This document shows positions 1-47,843 of a stretch of 64,000 bases of DNA, piece after piece (positions within the stretch are counted from its first letter, which is position 1; each line of letters starts with the position of its first letter). Position numbers and translations under genes: made by a program. Under the pieces are notes generated by a model, which worked only from the letters and a program-made list of their open reading frames with translations, did not search any database and was not told the origin of the DNA. Source of the stretch: Trichostrongylus colubriformis (Eukaryota > Nematoda > Chromadorea > Rhabditida > Trichostrongylidae); contig OZ022258.1 in assembly GCA_963978905.1 (NCBI GenBank), positions 45,058,591 through 45,122,590 on the forward strand, read 5' to 3'.

Positions 1-830
1 GATTATCTGCGATCAGAGATTTTCGGCGGATCGGATCGTTCGATTATCCGCGATTTCGAATTTTCGAAGACGCGTCAAGGATAAGATACGTATTGATTGA
101 GAAAGTGAGAGTATCGTATTAACCGATTTTCGACGGATCGTATTATCGGATTGTCCGCAAGTTGGGTTTTCTGGAGATTTTGCGTTAAAGGAACCGGAAG
201 GGGGTCCGAAACAAGAGAAACATACAAAGAAATGAGCATTTCGTAACGAACGCAGAAGGTTAGAAGCGATAATCGGTGAAAAAACCCGAACTCAAAAGTG
301 CATCGCTGCGGTGTGTATTCGCGCCTCATTCGCATCATCGCACTGGCGTTCCGAGTTGTCCGCTGTAGGAGACGGCCGCGGACCAACTTTAGTTGTAGCA
401 CCTGACTCCCAGCGCAGTGGAGTGGCCATTCCCAACTACATTAACATTCATGTAAGTACATCTAGAAACAATATAAGAAAGAACAAAGGAGAAGGTAAAA
501 GGAATGAACAACTTTATAATGGAAACATCTTCTCTTGGCACCATGCCAAGGCGTCAAATTGGCGAGTTTGTTCAATGGCGGCCACTTGAACTCGTCCACA
601 CTACGTCTGTTCTACCGTAAGCCAAAATTACTCCCTTACGGTATCTTTAAGGATAAGATACATACCGACTAAAAAATCAGAGCAATCATTGGCGCCGCAA
701 TTCAAGAATTGGCTTATCGGCGCATCCGTGATTTTGCCACAATGCAAGGTAAACCAAAAATCTCAAATCGCCGATAACCAGATCCGCCCATCCGTGGAAA
801 ATCCCACTCAGATGGGTACGAATGTAGCTT
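1..830. repeat. diverged copies of the 28-32 kb repeat family
   Basis: Phrases such as GGATAAGATACGTATTGAT, GATTATCCGCGATTTCG and GGCGCATCCGTGATTTTGCC at 1-150 and 640-760 are recognisably the same vocabulary as the duplicated block at 27.9-32.2 kb (GGATAAGATACGTATTAATC; GGCGCATCCGCGATTTTGG). The final 100 bases of the window (63,920-64,000) also show it weakly. This is a dispersed family, not confined to the sec-23 intron. No gene is visible here. Confidence 0.55.
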
Positions 831-1099
831 TACGCTGCGTTCATCGTTTTGGGATTCTGGGCGAATTTGCCATTGGGGATTTTCGGCGATGCCACATAGC
901 ACCACGTCGGTCTATCTGAATGAAGACAAATACCCCTAACCGTGGATACGCCCACACGACAAAAATTTTAAAGCGCGTGTGCGACTGTTTTCTCATATTC
1001 TACGTATTCTATCATTGAAGCGGGATCGCCGGAAATACTCAATCGCGGATACCCTCGTTTACACTATCGATAAACATCCTTCTCTTAACGCTATAGATA

Positions 1100-1497
1100 C
1101 AAATCCTAAACGTTGACTATGAACGCATCTTTGGATCCGACTTTCGGTTTCACATTACTGCAACATCACCAGGTGACCTTCATGGACCCTACTCGCCATA
1201 AGTTGATTCTGATCAGTTCTCTACTACATTATTACCGAACCCCTATTTATGCTGTCACTACGATCAACATTCAAAATTTTACGGGACGTTAGAAATATAA
1301 AATCCTAAAACGTTGACTATGAACGCATCCTTGAACCCGACTTTCAGTTTCACATCACTGCAACATCACCAGGTGACCTTCATGGACCCTACTCGCCATA
1401 AGTTGATTCTGATCTGTTCTCTACTACATTTATTACCGAACCCCTATTTGTGCTGTCACTACGATCAACATTCAAAATTTTACGGGACGCTATAATA
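1100..1497. repeat. two-copy tandem duplication, about 199-bp unit
   Basis: AATCCTAAACGTTGACTATG opens the first copy at about 1,101 and recurs at about 1,300; CACCAGGTGACCTTCATGG and TACTCGCCATAAGTTGATT recur in the same order. The copies differ at only a few positions, so the duplication is fairly recent. No coding content recognised. Confidence 0.9.
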
Positions 1498-1499
1498 TA

Positions 1500-4400
1500 G
1501 TATTTCTTATCGATAATCAGCTGATATCACTGCAATGAGCGGGTACTTCGCAAGTGAGTATTCAAGAGGACACGTGTCTCCGACTGGAATAGTACATGAA
1601 AAGTGAACAACGAACATAATGCAAAGACTGAAGAAGAGAACTCGTCTGCCGCCGCAGCAGCCGGACAGGCAGCACCCCTTATGCAACGTGGCTTACCAGA
1701 CCTCAGAAGAACTGGGGCAGCCGCTAACTGGCAGCTGCCTGAACTAAGCCAGCCCCCATTCATCGATCGTATCTTCTCATCGACTTTCCATCTCAACCAA
1801 TCCCCTTCTTTTCAAAGCAAAAGAAATAAATGGATAGAGCCTTAGCTATTAGGCGATGGTATACTTAACAATTCCATTCTGCGATTCCGCGATATTCGAT
1901 TTGGCAAGCGAAGCCGCAGCTGACTATGCTCCCTAACTCTCTAAGACCAAGTCTGGCACAGAGGTGAAAGTCTAAAAGTCTGGTTAAAACCAAAGTTAAC
2001 GAAAAACCGATTTTAGTTCGCTCCCGGTCATATTTAACGCATTAAGGTTGAAGATTGGAGAATATCAATTATGCTGTCCGTTAAACCATCCTCTGGTTGA
2101 CTGCAATGCTGCAACATGGTTTGTCTATAAATCGATTGAACCGAGCAACATGTTCCAGGACTCAAGGATATCGCGCACCGTTGCTTACAAACATATGAAG
2201 ATATGACAAACATGGGCAGAAGGACGTGAGTTTCAGCCCAAGTCTTGGGCGAAAAAAATGTCCTGTGTGAGTGAAACATTTTTCACTGAAGTCCTTTTAA
2301 CACATGGAACCTGGTTCACTCACGTCGAAGCTATTCCTCATCCCGAGGCTAAGACCAAATCTAGCGTCCCCTACTTACGCACCAAAAAATAACTGTCATC
2401 ATCTGCTGTAAGAATGTCGTGAAGCGTCTCCACACATTTTACGTGTATGCGAACTTGCGACCTAAAATGTGAAGAAGGGTTTCCCCCTACCCACATAGAC
2501 CCCCTTCAATTCAACCTAGACTATCTGATTTAACCCTTAGACAATCATCTTCCAGTAGCTATGGCGCACTCAGGGTGTAGGTTGGGACACACAGTTTGAC
2601 CTAGGAGTTGACCCATACTTCAACGATGTGCTTCGCAAAGGGCATTACCATTCCACTGTCAAAAGCAGAAACAGCAATTTCCTCTCACATCATCCGTACA
2701 GACCAGAGATGAAATATGGAGGCTGTAACGTTCGTACATAACCATTAGGAAACGAGTAGTTACTCTTCAACCAATCAATGAGCTTCCTGCACCACACGAA
2801 ATATTTCGACATTTCCGAGTTTTTCTATACCGAACATCTCAGTACAAGCATCATTAAGCCGAAAATCGAGCAAATTTGTAGATAGCAGCAGGGAGGTGGT
2901 AGCGCAGAAGTTAAAACCATAAACCCTGATTCTCAAATATTGCTGTAGTTATTTCTTAATCAATCAATAGAACTTTCAAGTAACATGAACTCACTTCGCT
3001 CGACCGCACACAAAGAAGGATGATTGCGCAATGAAATCACCGATTACACTTTTGCCAGAAGCTTCCAATAGGCGATCGGATCAGTGCAATTACACATGCC
3101 ACGCAACTATGGAATACCGTAACCCAAACTGCACCCGTTTAGCACGTAGACGACAACGGTGTTCCACCTTGCGGACGCACGGGACAAAGCGCATCGCCCT
3201 CGCGTGACGAGTGCCGATCAGTACTGGCCAAGATTTTCGCACTGAACAGAATTTGCCTTGTTTTTTTCGATTCAACACAAATCAGTAAATAAACAAGTAT
3301 AAGTAGTAAGTAGGATTAAAAGGAAATAGAGGGGAAAATTGTTTACAATGTCTACTTATATGGGTCTGTTCGAATTTATTGATATCGCCAGCACGGCCTA
3401 CTAGGGTCACATACGGTAGCGCGCAATATGCGGTATATCGGCGCGGCTGTGGGGCGACCTTGCTGAATCAAGGATTGTCCGCGCAGCAAATTTGCACGGC
3501 GTCGCTTCTGTACGACCAAAGGGTATCAAGCTCGCAAACTGGACAGCAAGTAACTGCTGAGCAGATCACAACATTGGGCGCGAAAATTCAACCGCTCGCG
3601 ACAGCTATTCTAATAGAGCTCAGCGGGAATTCAAATGAGCTGCTTCTTTCAGTTATTCACTGCATTACAAAAAAAAAGGAATTTCTTGGTTCTTCTCGTG
3701 TTTCTGTTTATATAGTGCATTTAGTATGGTCATTTTGAAAGGAAGTGGAAGCAGGAAGTTGCGTGAACGATTCCTTTAGGTCAACAACAACAATAAGTAG
3801 CGCACAAAGCATCCCTTGCGTTGGCACCCGTAAATTTATGAAAAACGCAACACATAATATGAAAAAACCCACGTTTGATACGGCAACGCCCACGCACACG
3901 CTGATGCTTCATCGAGCGCTGATTCGTAAAGAAGCTTTCATGTTGTATAATGCCGAAAACTTCACACGGACACGGTCGGTCATACAGTCCTTAATGGTAG
4001 CCCATCAGCTGACCACCTCTAGACAGAAATAAGCAAAAATAGAGCGTTATGCTGGACAGGTACCTTTTAGCGCTTCATCAGCACCGAAGAAAGCTGCATA
4101 ACAGTGGGAGCAAAGTACGAAACAGCACAGTGCAGTCACCGAGCCGATTTAGCACAACGTGCACTTGAAGGGGGCTGAACTGGGAAAGGCCGCCCACATG
4201 CACTTTTGCGCGCAATCATCACGCACCGCGTCAGAGAAAGGACGTATCGATCGGAAGAAAAGCAGGGATCTTGCTATCTTACTAGTCCACAATAGAGTGA
4301 ATAGAACTACTTTTCGAAGATTTCGTGACTCTGTACTCTGCAACATTCCAAGCAGTACATATGCAATTCTTCTTACAAATGCCATTACAGCACAGACCAT

Positions 4401-4680
4401 TATGACAGGCTCACTACTATCCCTCGGAGTATAGGCCAGGTCATCCGAATTGGGTCTCCGCAGCACCCGACATCATCACCGTGGTGCTTTACCACAATTG
4501 TCATTGGCTGCGCACGAAGAGACGTGGCTAAATTCGGTAGCCAAGCCTACTTGAAGGTACTGGCCCACATCCGGCAACTCGCATTCGCTCAACCATTGAT
4601 AGTAATTTTTTAACTTGATATTTGGAACAGTATTCAGTAATCCCTCTATTTCCCATTCATAATTCGTATCAAGACCATCT
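1500..4680. other. no supported feature
   Basis: Several open frames of 60-120 codons occur on both strands (for example 1,603-1,845 and 3,379-3,738 on plus), but none has a recognisable domain, signal peptide or convincing splice context, and I see no repeat of the listed families. Confidence 0.6.
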
Positions 4681-4683
4681 TGG

Positions 4684-5114
4684 TTTCGTCCACGGAAAAT
4701 GATCTTCTTTGTTACCCATATTTATGTTTTATTCACCTCATAAGGACAGCATGCAAAGTTTCACGCGAAAAAGTGAGTACTCGGCTAACAATAAGATACC
4801 GCTTCACGAATTTTCAGCCAGGTGGGCGGGGTTTCTGAATAAAAGTCTCGTCCCGTCGTCCGCCGCTGTTGGGAAGGGAGAGTGGGACTGTTTACGTAAC
4901 CTTTTGTTCCTACAATGCGTCTCAGACTGCGGCAGACGACGGGGTGCCCACTCGCTCGGAGGCCATGCCCACTCGGCCGAGAATTTGTGGTTCTGTATCT
5001 TAGCCGGATTCACATTTTTTTGCGTGAAACTTTGTATGCGATCCACACTAGGCAAATACAACATAAATATATGGGTAACAGAAAAACTCATATTTTCCGT
5101 GGTCGATTCCTTTA
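4684..5114. mobile_element. TTAA-type foldback MITE, copy 1
   Basis: Begins TCGTCCACGGAAAATGA and ends with the reverse complement TTTTCCGTGGTCGATTCC followed by TTTAA. The two halves are long inverted copies (TTTCACGCGAAAAAGTGAG near the left, TTTTTTGCGTGAAACTTTG near the right). One of five copies in the window. Confidence 0.85.
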
Positions 5115-6840
5115 ATTATAGGTACACCACGCGATAATCAGTTCGATGGCTTACTTTCTCGGAGGGAAGGACCTTGGATAATTGCTCAGAACGCGCTTTG
5201 GTTGCAGCTTCACAGTGCAACCTCGGTGTCGTGCGTGCTTTAAAGACACCAAAAGGGGTAAATTCGGCAGACTGTGGAATATGATAGTAGATGTGCTCAG
5301 CAATGTATTAGTAGAGAAAGAACGATATAAAACCGCGAAAAAATCGAGGAATAGGAACCCGAAAATCCCCACTCTCTATCTCGTCCTCTGCGTCACTAGC
5401 CGGAATGGACTGAAGACAGGCCAGAGTCTGAACCAGGCTACCGCGATCGTTGTCCCGCCCTTCCACAGCGACTCCCCCGGCTGCATAACCGCAGAACAGC
5501 ATGCCGAGCTGCGGGGTCGTTATAAGACCCCAAGCCGCGATTTTTCAATGCGATTTTCGCCACATATGACCCTCTGAAGTAGAAGGTTCGTTTTCAGAGA
5601 ACATGTACTCCCAGATCTCAGTTTTCTCTCACCGCTAATGGTGCCTTTAAATACAACCAAACCACGCTCAACCGACCAAATCACACGCTGCCTTACACAG
5701 ACGAATTTCCAATGTGAAAGCTGCTCATCATCGAAATGGCTGTTTTATTGAACTATCCTCTCTTATCGCAAATTTCCTTCTCCACTTGAGCGCCACGCTG
5801 GAAATTTGTTCGTTCAACAATAAGGTCAGGCGTGACTCGGTTGAGTGGGCGTGACTTGGTTTGTTCAAGCGGGCATGACATCGCGAAGGTGCACCATGCA
5901 GCTGCAACAAAGGTGCAGCCTGAGCAGTTAACCGAGAAGCTAGTTCCACTTAAAGAAAGTAAGCCACTAATCTGATCTTGCTTGTGTGCCTTTATGACCG
6001 TCAAGAATTTTTCTCTGGGGCGGGAGGACCGTGAGATGGGACAAACGATCTCAGATCGCACACGATATGCTTTTGTAGACATAAAGTAGCTTCATGCCAT
6101 CTTGCTAGTGAGTTTCACTGCAGTAGCTGTGCACTTCAACAGAAAAACTTGTGCAATCCCTGTTCAATAAATGTGGCAAATAGAACAGATACAAGTCATA
6201 TGACGCAAATTTGGCTCAGGCACACGCACTATTTGGAACACCTCGTTTTTAGCTAAAGGGCAGCTTAGGTACCAAAAGATGGGGTACGGGGTGGGAGTGA
6301 AGAGGAAGTAGCCGACCAGCCACGCATTGGAAATGTTCTTATCCTCAAATTGTGGTGAACCAACGGTACGAGTGTTGCTCAATGAATGATTTCCACTTTT
6401 TGATAATCAGCTAAGATTGCATCGCAACATGTGATAAAACACAGTTTTTTCAGGATTCACAGGATTCATAATGCCACCGAGACACAAAAGCACTACATTA
6501 GTCCTGGCGAACGAACCAAATGTGAACTTTTTCAAGAAATAAACTGAAGGCAGGCCAGGCCGCATAAGTCTGCAACGAAATCATTTCAACAGTACCACAT
6601 TGGTGCAATAACGTGCCATTCCCAATGTGAGATAAAAGATAGCGGAAAATGTAACAGTCAATGATCCCCATTGGGATTTCTAATAACATAAGCTTTAATC
6701 AGTTCGTTTGACGTCAAATCTGGTGCGATTGTGTGAGAACGCCGCTTAGGTCTACTAGCCCTACGTTCATGTTAAAGTTCGGTCACTATCCGAGATATGC
6801 TCCAAAATCAACTTAACTAGGCGTAGGATACGGTACCTAT
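5115..6840. other. no supported feature
   Basis: Only unremarkable short open frames (for example 5,182-5,577 plus, 5,753-6,082 minus). No domain, repeat or RNA recognised. Confidence 0.6.
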
Positions 6841-6849
6841 TGACTACAT

Positions 6850-7105
6850 GCAGATGCACGGGAGTGGGGAGTCACGAGGTCAAATTTCCGCACGGCCGCG
6901 CGCGACGAGCAACGCGAGTGGCAGGGCATGGCAGCCTTCAAGCGGGGCACTGTGGCATGAGTGGAAGCGCAGACGTGACGCAGTCACGCTCGGCCTGCTC
7001 GCAATGGCAATCGATACGGCGAGTCGTACTGGTGGCGCCGCGAGTGCACCGCCGCGAAGCGGAAAGTCGACCTCGTGACCCCCACCCAGATGCACGGCAG
7101 CCGGT
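6850..7105. mobile_element. GC-rich MITE, copy A
   Basis: GC-rich island whose ends are inverted (GGGAGTCACGAGGTCAAAT on the left, GTCGACCTCGTGACCCCC on the right). Its core (GGCAGGGCATGGCAGCCTTC, ATTGCGATACGGCGAGTCG-like words) is the reverse complement of the element at 9.34-9.59 kb. The open frames here are composition artefacts. Confidence 0.65.
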
Positions 7106-7690
7106 GTAGTATGGATAGTGGTTGCCACTCTATCAATTGCAATTACCTGTGCTTACAAAGGCATCCACTTAACGAGCACAGCAATATATTTGGCATCGTA
7201 GAACTTCAAATTTATCCTGTCGTGTGTTGAGCTGTTTCAACGCCTTCAGCTCTTCTCCTTCGGTTGTTTCTCTGTGGAATAAAAGTTCCGATGATTTCGA
7301 ACGAGCACATGTAGAACCTTACTTATACGAGTTGCTACTAATCTTGGTTGGAAGCTAAACATCCAAACAGGGTGGCAGGTGAACCTCTGCGTTCAACACT
7401 GAAAAATGTCGAAGCGCCAGTAGGAAATAAAGTTGTTACCGATCTTGTCGAACAGCCATAATTGAAACACGTAGAACAGTTTCGTCTTCTTCGGCTGTAA
7501 TGCACGCATCAGCTGTCATCAGGCCAAGTTCATACTGGTTTCAAGACGCCTTCCTAGATTCGCGTACGCCTTCAGCGGCAGATCGTACGCCAAAGTTCTC
7601 TATGCGGGATGCACATGATTGTGCTTGGGAAAGCCCAGTTGCTCCGACGAAAACGCCATAGCCGTTGTGAGTAACTATGATAGTTCATTG
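7106..7690. other. no supported feature
   Basis: Unique-looking sequence without recognised coding, RNA or repeat content, between a GC-rich MITE and the BEL/Pao relic. Confidence 0.5.
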
Positions 7691-8010
7691 GAAGGGTGAG
7701 CGTTCGACATTCCACCCACCAGCTTGGCGTATTTCTTAGGAGCTCTGGTCCATTCCCAGATGTAGCCTTCAATCTCTGTCTTGATAAGCCCTCGTGCCCC
7801 ACAGTCCGATGGATTGTTGGTTGTGTTCACGTACCCGAATAAAACTGTGGTACGAATCCATTTCGCCCTTTTTGCAGCAGAAAATAGAGTCGAACCCACG
7901 AGAGTGTGCCTGGAAGAAACAGGCTTCAGTATGGGAACACTCCTCCATCCACTTTCCTTCCCGTTTAGGATGCACTGGAGCGACTTGGAATGCGTGGAGT
8001 ACTGCCATTG
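7690..8010 (-). pseudogene. BEL/Pao retrotransposon pol relic
   Basis: Read on the minus strand, a frame gives RTTVLFGYVNTTNNPSDCG then ARGLIKTEIEGYIW, and a shifted frame just after gives GPELLRNTPSWWV. The order (F-G-Y-V-x-T-x-x-N-P-x-D-C-x-x-R-G-L, then W-x-G-P-x-x-L) is the linker between RNase H and integrase in Pao-type pol. One frameshift and the absence of neighbouring RT or integrase make it a small dead fragment. It lies just downstream of the sec-23 stop codon. Confidence 0.6.
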
Positions 8011-8638
8011 GTAATATTCCGGAGCTGGTAAGTCCTGGACCCGTGATTACTCCCCTTTATGCCGCACAAAGGTGGCAGAGTTATATTCGCGGGAAAATAT
8101 TGGATTCATTCTCAAAACGTCGTTACCTTACCGTAGAACCTTACGTGTCACAAGTCGAGCCATTTGCACCTTAACCCCCAAGTCTTCCAAAGTGCTGCCT
8201 AATTCCCGAATTCTGAGTAACTTGAACACCTGCCTAACGCAGAGAAGTTGCCTTCATAGATTCCCATTCCACAGTTATCCGTAACCCATCCTGTTGATAT
8301 TGAAAAGCCATACAAGTACAATAATTAATAAAATATTTTTGAACCAAAAATCAACTCATTGAGAAATGCGATCTTTATATCACGACACTTGAAATCAAAT
8401 AAGTATCTATAATAAATTAATTAACACACAACTTTGCCCCTAAAAAAAACAATTTCAGATAACAATGATGCTTTCGTATATCACATGATCTAGAATTCTT
8501 TCATGAAATAGTTCTTTATATGGACATACACTAGATTATAGAAACAAATAAACGACTCAAGCAACTTCCTTAACATGTCTTATAGAGGCACGGCAGGATG
8601 AGCTTTCATGGATTTCTCGGTAAGTTGCTTTGTTTCTC

Positions 8639-43698
<35,060 letters not shown>

Positions 43699-44739
43699 AT
43701 TCGACCTGAATGCGATATAACTGTGAAAAGTATGATATTCATAACAACACTGACGAATAATATGTGTATGAATACAAAATGAATGACTTATTCTGCAAAT
43801 TACACATGAATGGAATGCTGATCGCAGCGCGTGTGTACACAGAATGAAAGAATAAGATAATGGAAGCTTTTGCATGATTCGAGCAGGGTGAAGATGATCG
43901 TTGACGAGATCCCCCAATTTCAGATTCGCGAGATCTTGAAAGAATTTTGTGGCTGCAAAGTCATTAACATTATGTTACGATTCGGTAATTTGGACAGATT
44001 ACTGCTTGACAACGGACTGATAATTCGGGAGTCAAATAAAGTGGTGGGACGCAAAATTTCCACTGACGTCGAAGCTCCTTTCCTTCCCTGTGCTTAGGCT
44101 AAAACAGATGAGACAGATGCTGGCAGATGCTTTTTCATGTAGAAGGATGGGATATGAGGTTTAGCATAACCATGGAAGGAAAAGGAGCTTTAATGTCGAA
44201 AAGTTGCATCCCCGACTTTATTTTACCCAGTTTGGGTAATTCCTATCTTCAGATATTTGTAGTGTAGCTCCTTTTATTAACAAAACTTGGTAGCCACAGC
44301 AAACCCATGGGGAAGGAGCAGTTTTGCCCTTAACTTACTGATGAGTATTCATGTAGGTTATGAACAGGAAGAGGATCAATTACCAACGACAGAAAACCTA
44401 TATAGTCATCACAGTACCCATTCTTAAACAATGTTTTGGATGAGAAGTGAAGTCGCACCTTAATAACTAAAACATTCAACGCAAGCTGTACCTTTATGTA
44501 AACTGATAAGGAAAGAAAGCGACTATCACTTTAAAAGGAAAGGGCCTTAGTAGGTTCAAAATGCTTTGAAAAGGAAAATAGTACCATCAAAACAAGACGA
44601 TTCACACACGAATGGGTGCTATTTCTTCACAAAAGAGACGAAAAAAAATTCAACCTCATTACAAATAGGAACACAAAAATTGAGGCAAATACGGATAAGA
44701 AATAAATTGAACCTCATTACACAAAGGAATATAAGTAAT

Positions 44740-44952
44740 TCAAATGAATACGCAGGAACGGACCACGTAAGCGAATTCGCCGTCATCGAGACGCGACGTC
44801 CATAGGTCGCGTGCGGCAGGGAAAATGTCGCTTGTCAATGGAGCGCGAAATTTAGCGAAATTCTCCTCCTTGTAGAACTTCCCAGCCTTTTCCTTCCCCA
44901 TTTCCAAGTTCAGACGTACTCTACGGATTCGCACGGCGTCTGCTGATGCCAT
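44740..44952 (-). CDS. probable first exon of an unidentified gene
   Basis: An ATG at 44,952 lies 4 nt after a CTATCTTAG acceptor, the usual arrangement of a trans-spliced nematode first exon. The frame is open for 70 codons to a TGA at 44,740, starts MASADAVRIRRVRLNLEMG and has coding-like codon choice (AAG, TTC, TAC, GAG) over about the first 63 codons: KFYKEENFAKFRAPL and FPAARDLWTSRLDD. I do not recognise it. It lies between the 3' end of the astacin-like gene (48,342) and the sec-23 start (43,698), all on one strand. No strong donor ends the exon (GTGGTC or GTATTC are the options), so the 3' end and any further exons between 44,740 and 43,950 are open. Confidence 0.45.
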   Translation of the reverse strand: MASADAVRIRRVRLNLEMGKEKAGKFYKEENFAKFRAPLTSDIFPAARDLWTSRLDDGEFAYVVRSCVFI

Positions 44953-46380
44953 TCAACTAAGATAGGGAGGGCATCTCGTTGTGTTCGGCTCCATTTTTGT
45001 GTCAATTGACAATTTTTTTGCCTAAGCTGAAAGAAAAGCAGTGCCTTCCCTCTTCCATTAGGGCTTACGCAAACATATACGCTTAAGTTTCCAGATTGAC
45101 GCTGCTTTGATCGATCTTCTGCAAGATCCCCTCCCCCTCATTAGGATAGCACTCGTCTGCTATCTCATTACCATACGCATGGTCGCAAGCACACGGAAGC
45201 TACTATTTCAGGCGAACCACTATCATAGACCATAGCTTTCTCCTTTGTCTGAGTCACGGAGTATTCACATAAATGAAGTGATTGTGCATTCTCTTTCATT
45301 CCCAGCCAACGGCGTCTGCTGGTGCGACGCTAACAGATTGCGCTGTAGGGAAGCACCGCACACTTTTGCCAGAGTGCAGGCGCGTATTATTGTTCTATTG
45401 TACTATCGCACTGACAAAAAGCTGATCGGTAGGATCAAGACACTATGGACGCCGGGCTCGTACCAGGTTTAGACATCCGTTGAGGAATCCCTCAACGGAG
45501 GAGCTCGTATTTTTTTTCCGCTGAGGGAGATTCGTAATTCTGAGGTCGAGAATGATCAAGGTATCTTTTAAGGCCGAGGATTTAAAGAGTAAAAGGAGAT
45601 GTGATAAAACTGACCATCTAAGTTCAAAGGCCAAGCGTAGAAATTAATTTTCAGTAAACTCTTGAAGGATATATAGAAACGGGCATCTCACAATTAGGAA
45701 ACAAGGTGGTACATAAAGTTTTATGATAAATGCTTCAAATGATACTGCTGAAAGTAGAGCGTAGGGACAGACGCAAAATATAAACACAGTTAGAACACGC
45801 TTTTCCTTTTTCTTCTTGAATTTGTGGACTGTGAACAAGGTGTAAAGCTTCTGAAGCCAAAATGCGTGCAAGTTATGCTGTGGTCAAGGCGCACTGAGGT
45901 GTCGAGGAAAACCGTCGCTCCAGTACGACCTCTTCCCTCTACGGGGACATAAATACGACCCCTCTTCCAACTTCTGCTCGCACTTCGTAGCCCACTTCAG
46001 AGAGCACTAGTAAGAGGCACCAACGTAAGGCACAAAAGCAACTTACCCACTTTTTTCATGAGAAGGAAACTTCTAAAAAAGGAAGATTAGCAAAAGAAGA
46101 TTACAAAGGCACGAAGCATTTGCTTAGAATTGATATGTACAGAGTACAACCGTAAGATCACTTCTACACAAAGCAATCCCGGGTCATGTCTGAATTCTGC
46201 AGTAACGATCCCTGCTGACGGTCAAACACGACCTCCCCATCGAGGATTTCGGCTCCCAATGCACTCGGCTGTGGTGCGAAGTCGCAATGGGAACACTTAG
46301 ATCTTACGCGCTTGTTTACAGATTTCTGATACCCTGTTCAAGTCCACAATTTCAAGACGACCAAGGTGACAATGTTTTTT
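44953..46380. other. no supported feature
   Basis: Upstream of the 44,952 exon. This should contain its promoter or trans-splicing outron, but no motif stands out. Short frames (45,245-45,472 plus, 45,644-45,871 minus) have no support. Confidence 0.45.
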
Positions 46381-46760
46381 TAATCTGACGAATTGTCAAT
46401 GGAAGCCTCATGCATGGCGCGTCCTACAGCGGAGCCGATCAAGGACAATCGCTTTCCCGTAGGTTTCGTGGCATCTGAATCAACCGCGGGTCATAGCATG
46501 GATGATTCCTCGTGAGAGTACGGGATGAGAAGGAAAGGCACTAGCGGTGTGCTACTTTTATAAACCACTACAGCCGCACACACGTGGCTATGTAGACCGG
46601 GAAATAGTTTGTGTTCACTAAGATTGCAAGTGAAATCCTCATGCGTGGCGCATACCATAACGAAGCCAGCCAAGGCCAGTCGCCCTTCCCTTGATCTCCT
46701 GAGAGAGGAGTGTGAAAAGATTCCGCCATCCCGCCGAGTGAAATTTTTTTCTCGACGAAA
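46381..46760. repeat. diverged tandem duplication, about 210-bp period
   Basis: AATGGAAGCCTCATGCATGG (46,399) and AGTGAAATCCTCATGCGTGG (46,628) begin stretches that both continue CGCGTC or CGCATA, CGGAGCCGATCAAGGACAAT / CGAAGCCAGCCAAGGCCAGT and CGCTTTCCC / CGCCCTTCCC. Origin unknown. Confidence 0.55.
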
Positions 46761-46806
46761 TGTCCTTAAGTTCTTCTTCCCAAAATATGGTATGGTTCCA
46801 TGTCTA

Positions 46807-47478
46807 CACAGGGTGTCCCAAAATTATGGGCGCCTTGAACTCGTAATTCTTCGTATTCCTCTATGCAATTGTATCAACCCTTTTTCTTTTATTTGCTGGT
46901 CAGTGGGTGCACAGGATCTTCTTCTACCGAGGTGCATGGTCGGGGTGAAGCTCAGAGTATTTTCGAATTGCAGAAGTTTTTTCAAATGCACTTCTCGGTC
47001 ATTCGCTTCAACGGTGACACGCAGCTCACCGTACTTTTGTTCAAACGAAAAAATTTCCACGTCTTGAACAGTTAAGGGCAACCCACTGTGGCCAATAACG
47101 TCTGGTAGGATATACCATGCTGATAGGGTGTATGGGTACCAGTAAGCGGGTCCCAGTCATGAATGAGGGTCCAATAATGGCACGCTGTTGGTTTCCGTCG
47201 ATTTCGGCGTAAAGCTTGCGGGAATATGAAGGTCTGTCGAGTCAGCTATCCTATATGGAGTCACATAAGGTAGCCCTGAGAAAGATTTGGGAAGGAATGT
47301 ATGGGAAATAGAGAGACTTTGAGCTTGTATCTTTGTCAGGGCAGAGAAACTTACGAAATGACTGCTGTGTCTTGTTATACATGATGTGAGCAAAGTGTGA
47401 ATGGGTTGCTTTTTCATTCACTCTATTGACGCCAACAAAACATTGCAATATATTGCGCCCGTAATTATGGGAACCCTG
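46807..47478 (+). mobile_element. Tc1/mariner-superfamily element, decayed, family T copy 2
   Basis: Left end CAGGGTGTCCCAAAATTATG and right end CGTAATTATGGGAACCCTG. The interior repeats words of the 21.28-kb copy (AGTGGGTGCACAGGATCTTC, GGTTTCCGTCGATTTCGGCG) but lacks a segment, so it is a shorter derivative. Confidence 0.75.
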
Positions 47479-47480
47479 TA

Positions 47481-47843
47481 CAATAGCGCTCAAAAATACA
47501 TGCGACTTTAGATTCCAACCATAACTTTAGTCGACGTTTGCATTTCTCACTCAGTTTTTTTTGTGTCCTGAAGGCAACTGGTACCCAATGAAGCAAACAT
47601 CTCGAGGAGTAGGGCGCAGGGTGGAAACTAAAAAATTATATAAATGAAAACTCTGAAAACGACCAAACCTTCCAGAAAATTCAATTAGCAATAAAAAGCT
47701 CAAGCTCATAAGCACCACACTCTGCTGGTATGCATTGCTTCATTAGATACCAATTCCTTCAAAACCCAAAAATTTGAATGAGAAATGTCGACCAAAGCTA
47801 TAGTTGGAATCCAAAAACCGCATATAATTTTTTACCACTTCTG
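47481..47843. mobile_element. TA-inserting MITE, family U, copy 2
   Basis: CAATAGCGCTCAAAAATACA at the left and ATAATTTTTTACCACTTCTG at the right match the 11.36-kb copy, as do the words AACCATAACTTTAGTCGAC and ACCGCATATAATTTT. 363 bp, diverged. Its left TA is also the right TA of the neighbouring element. Confidence 0.75.
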
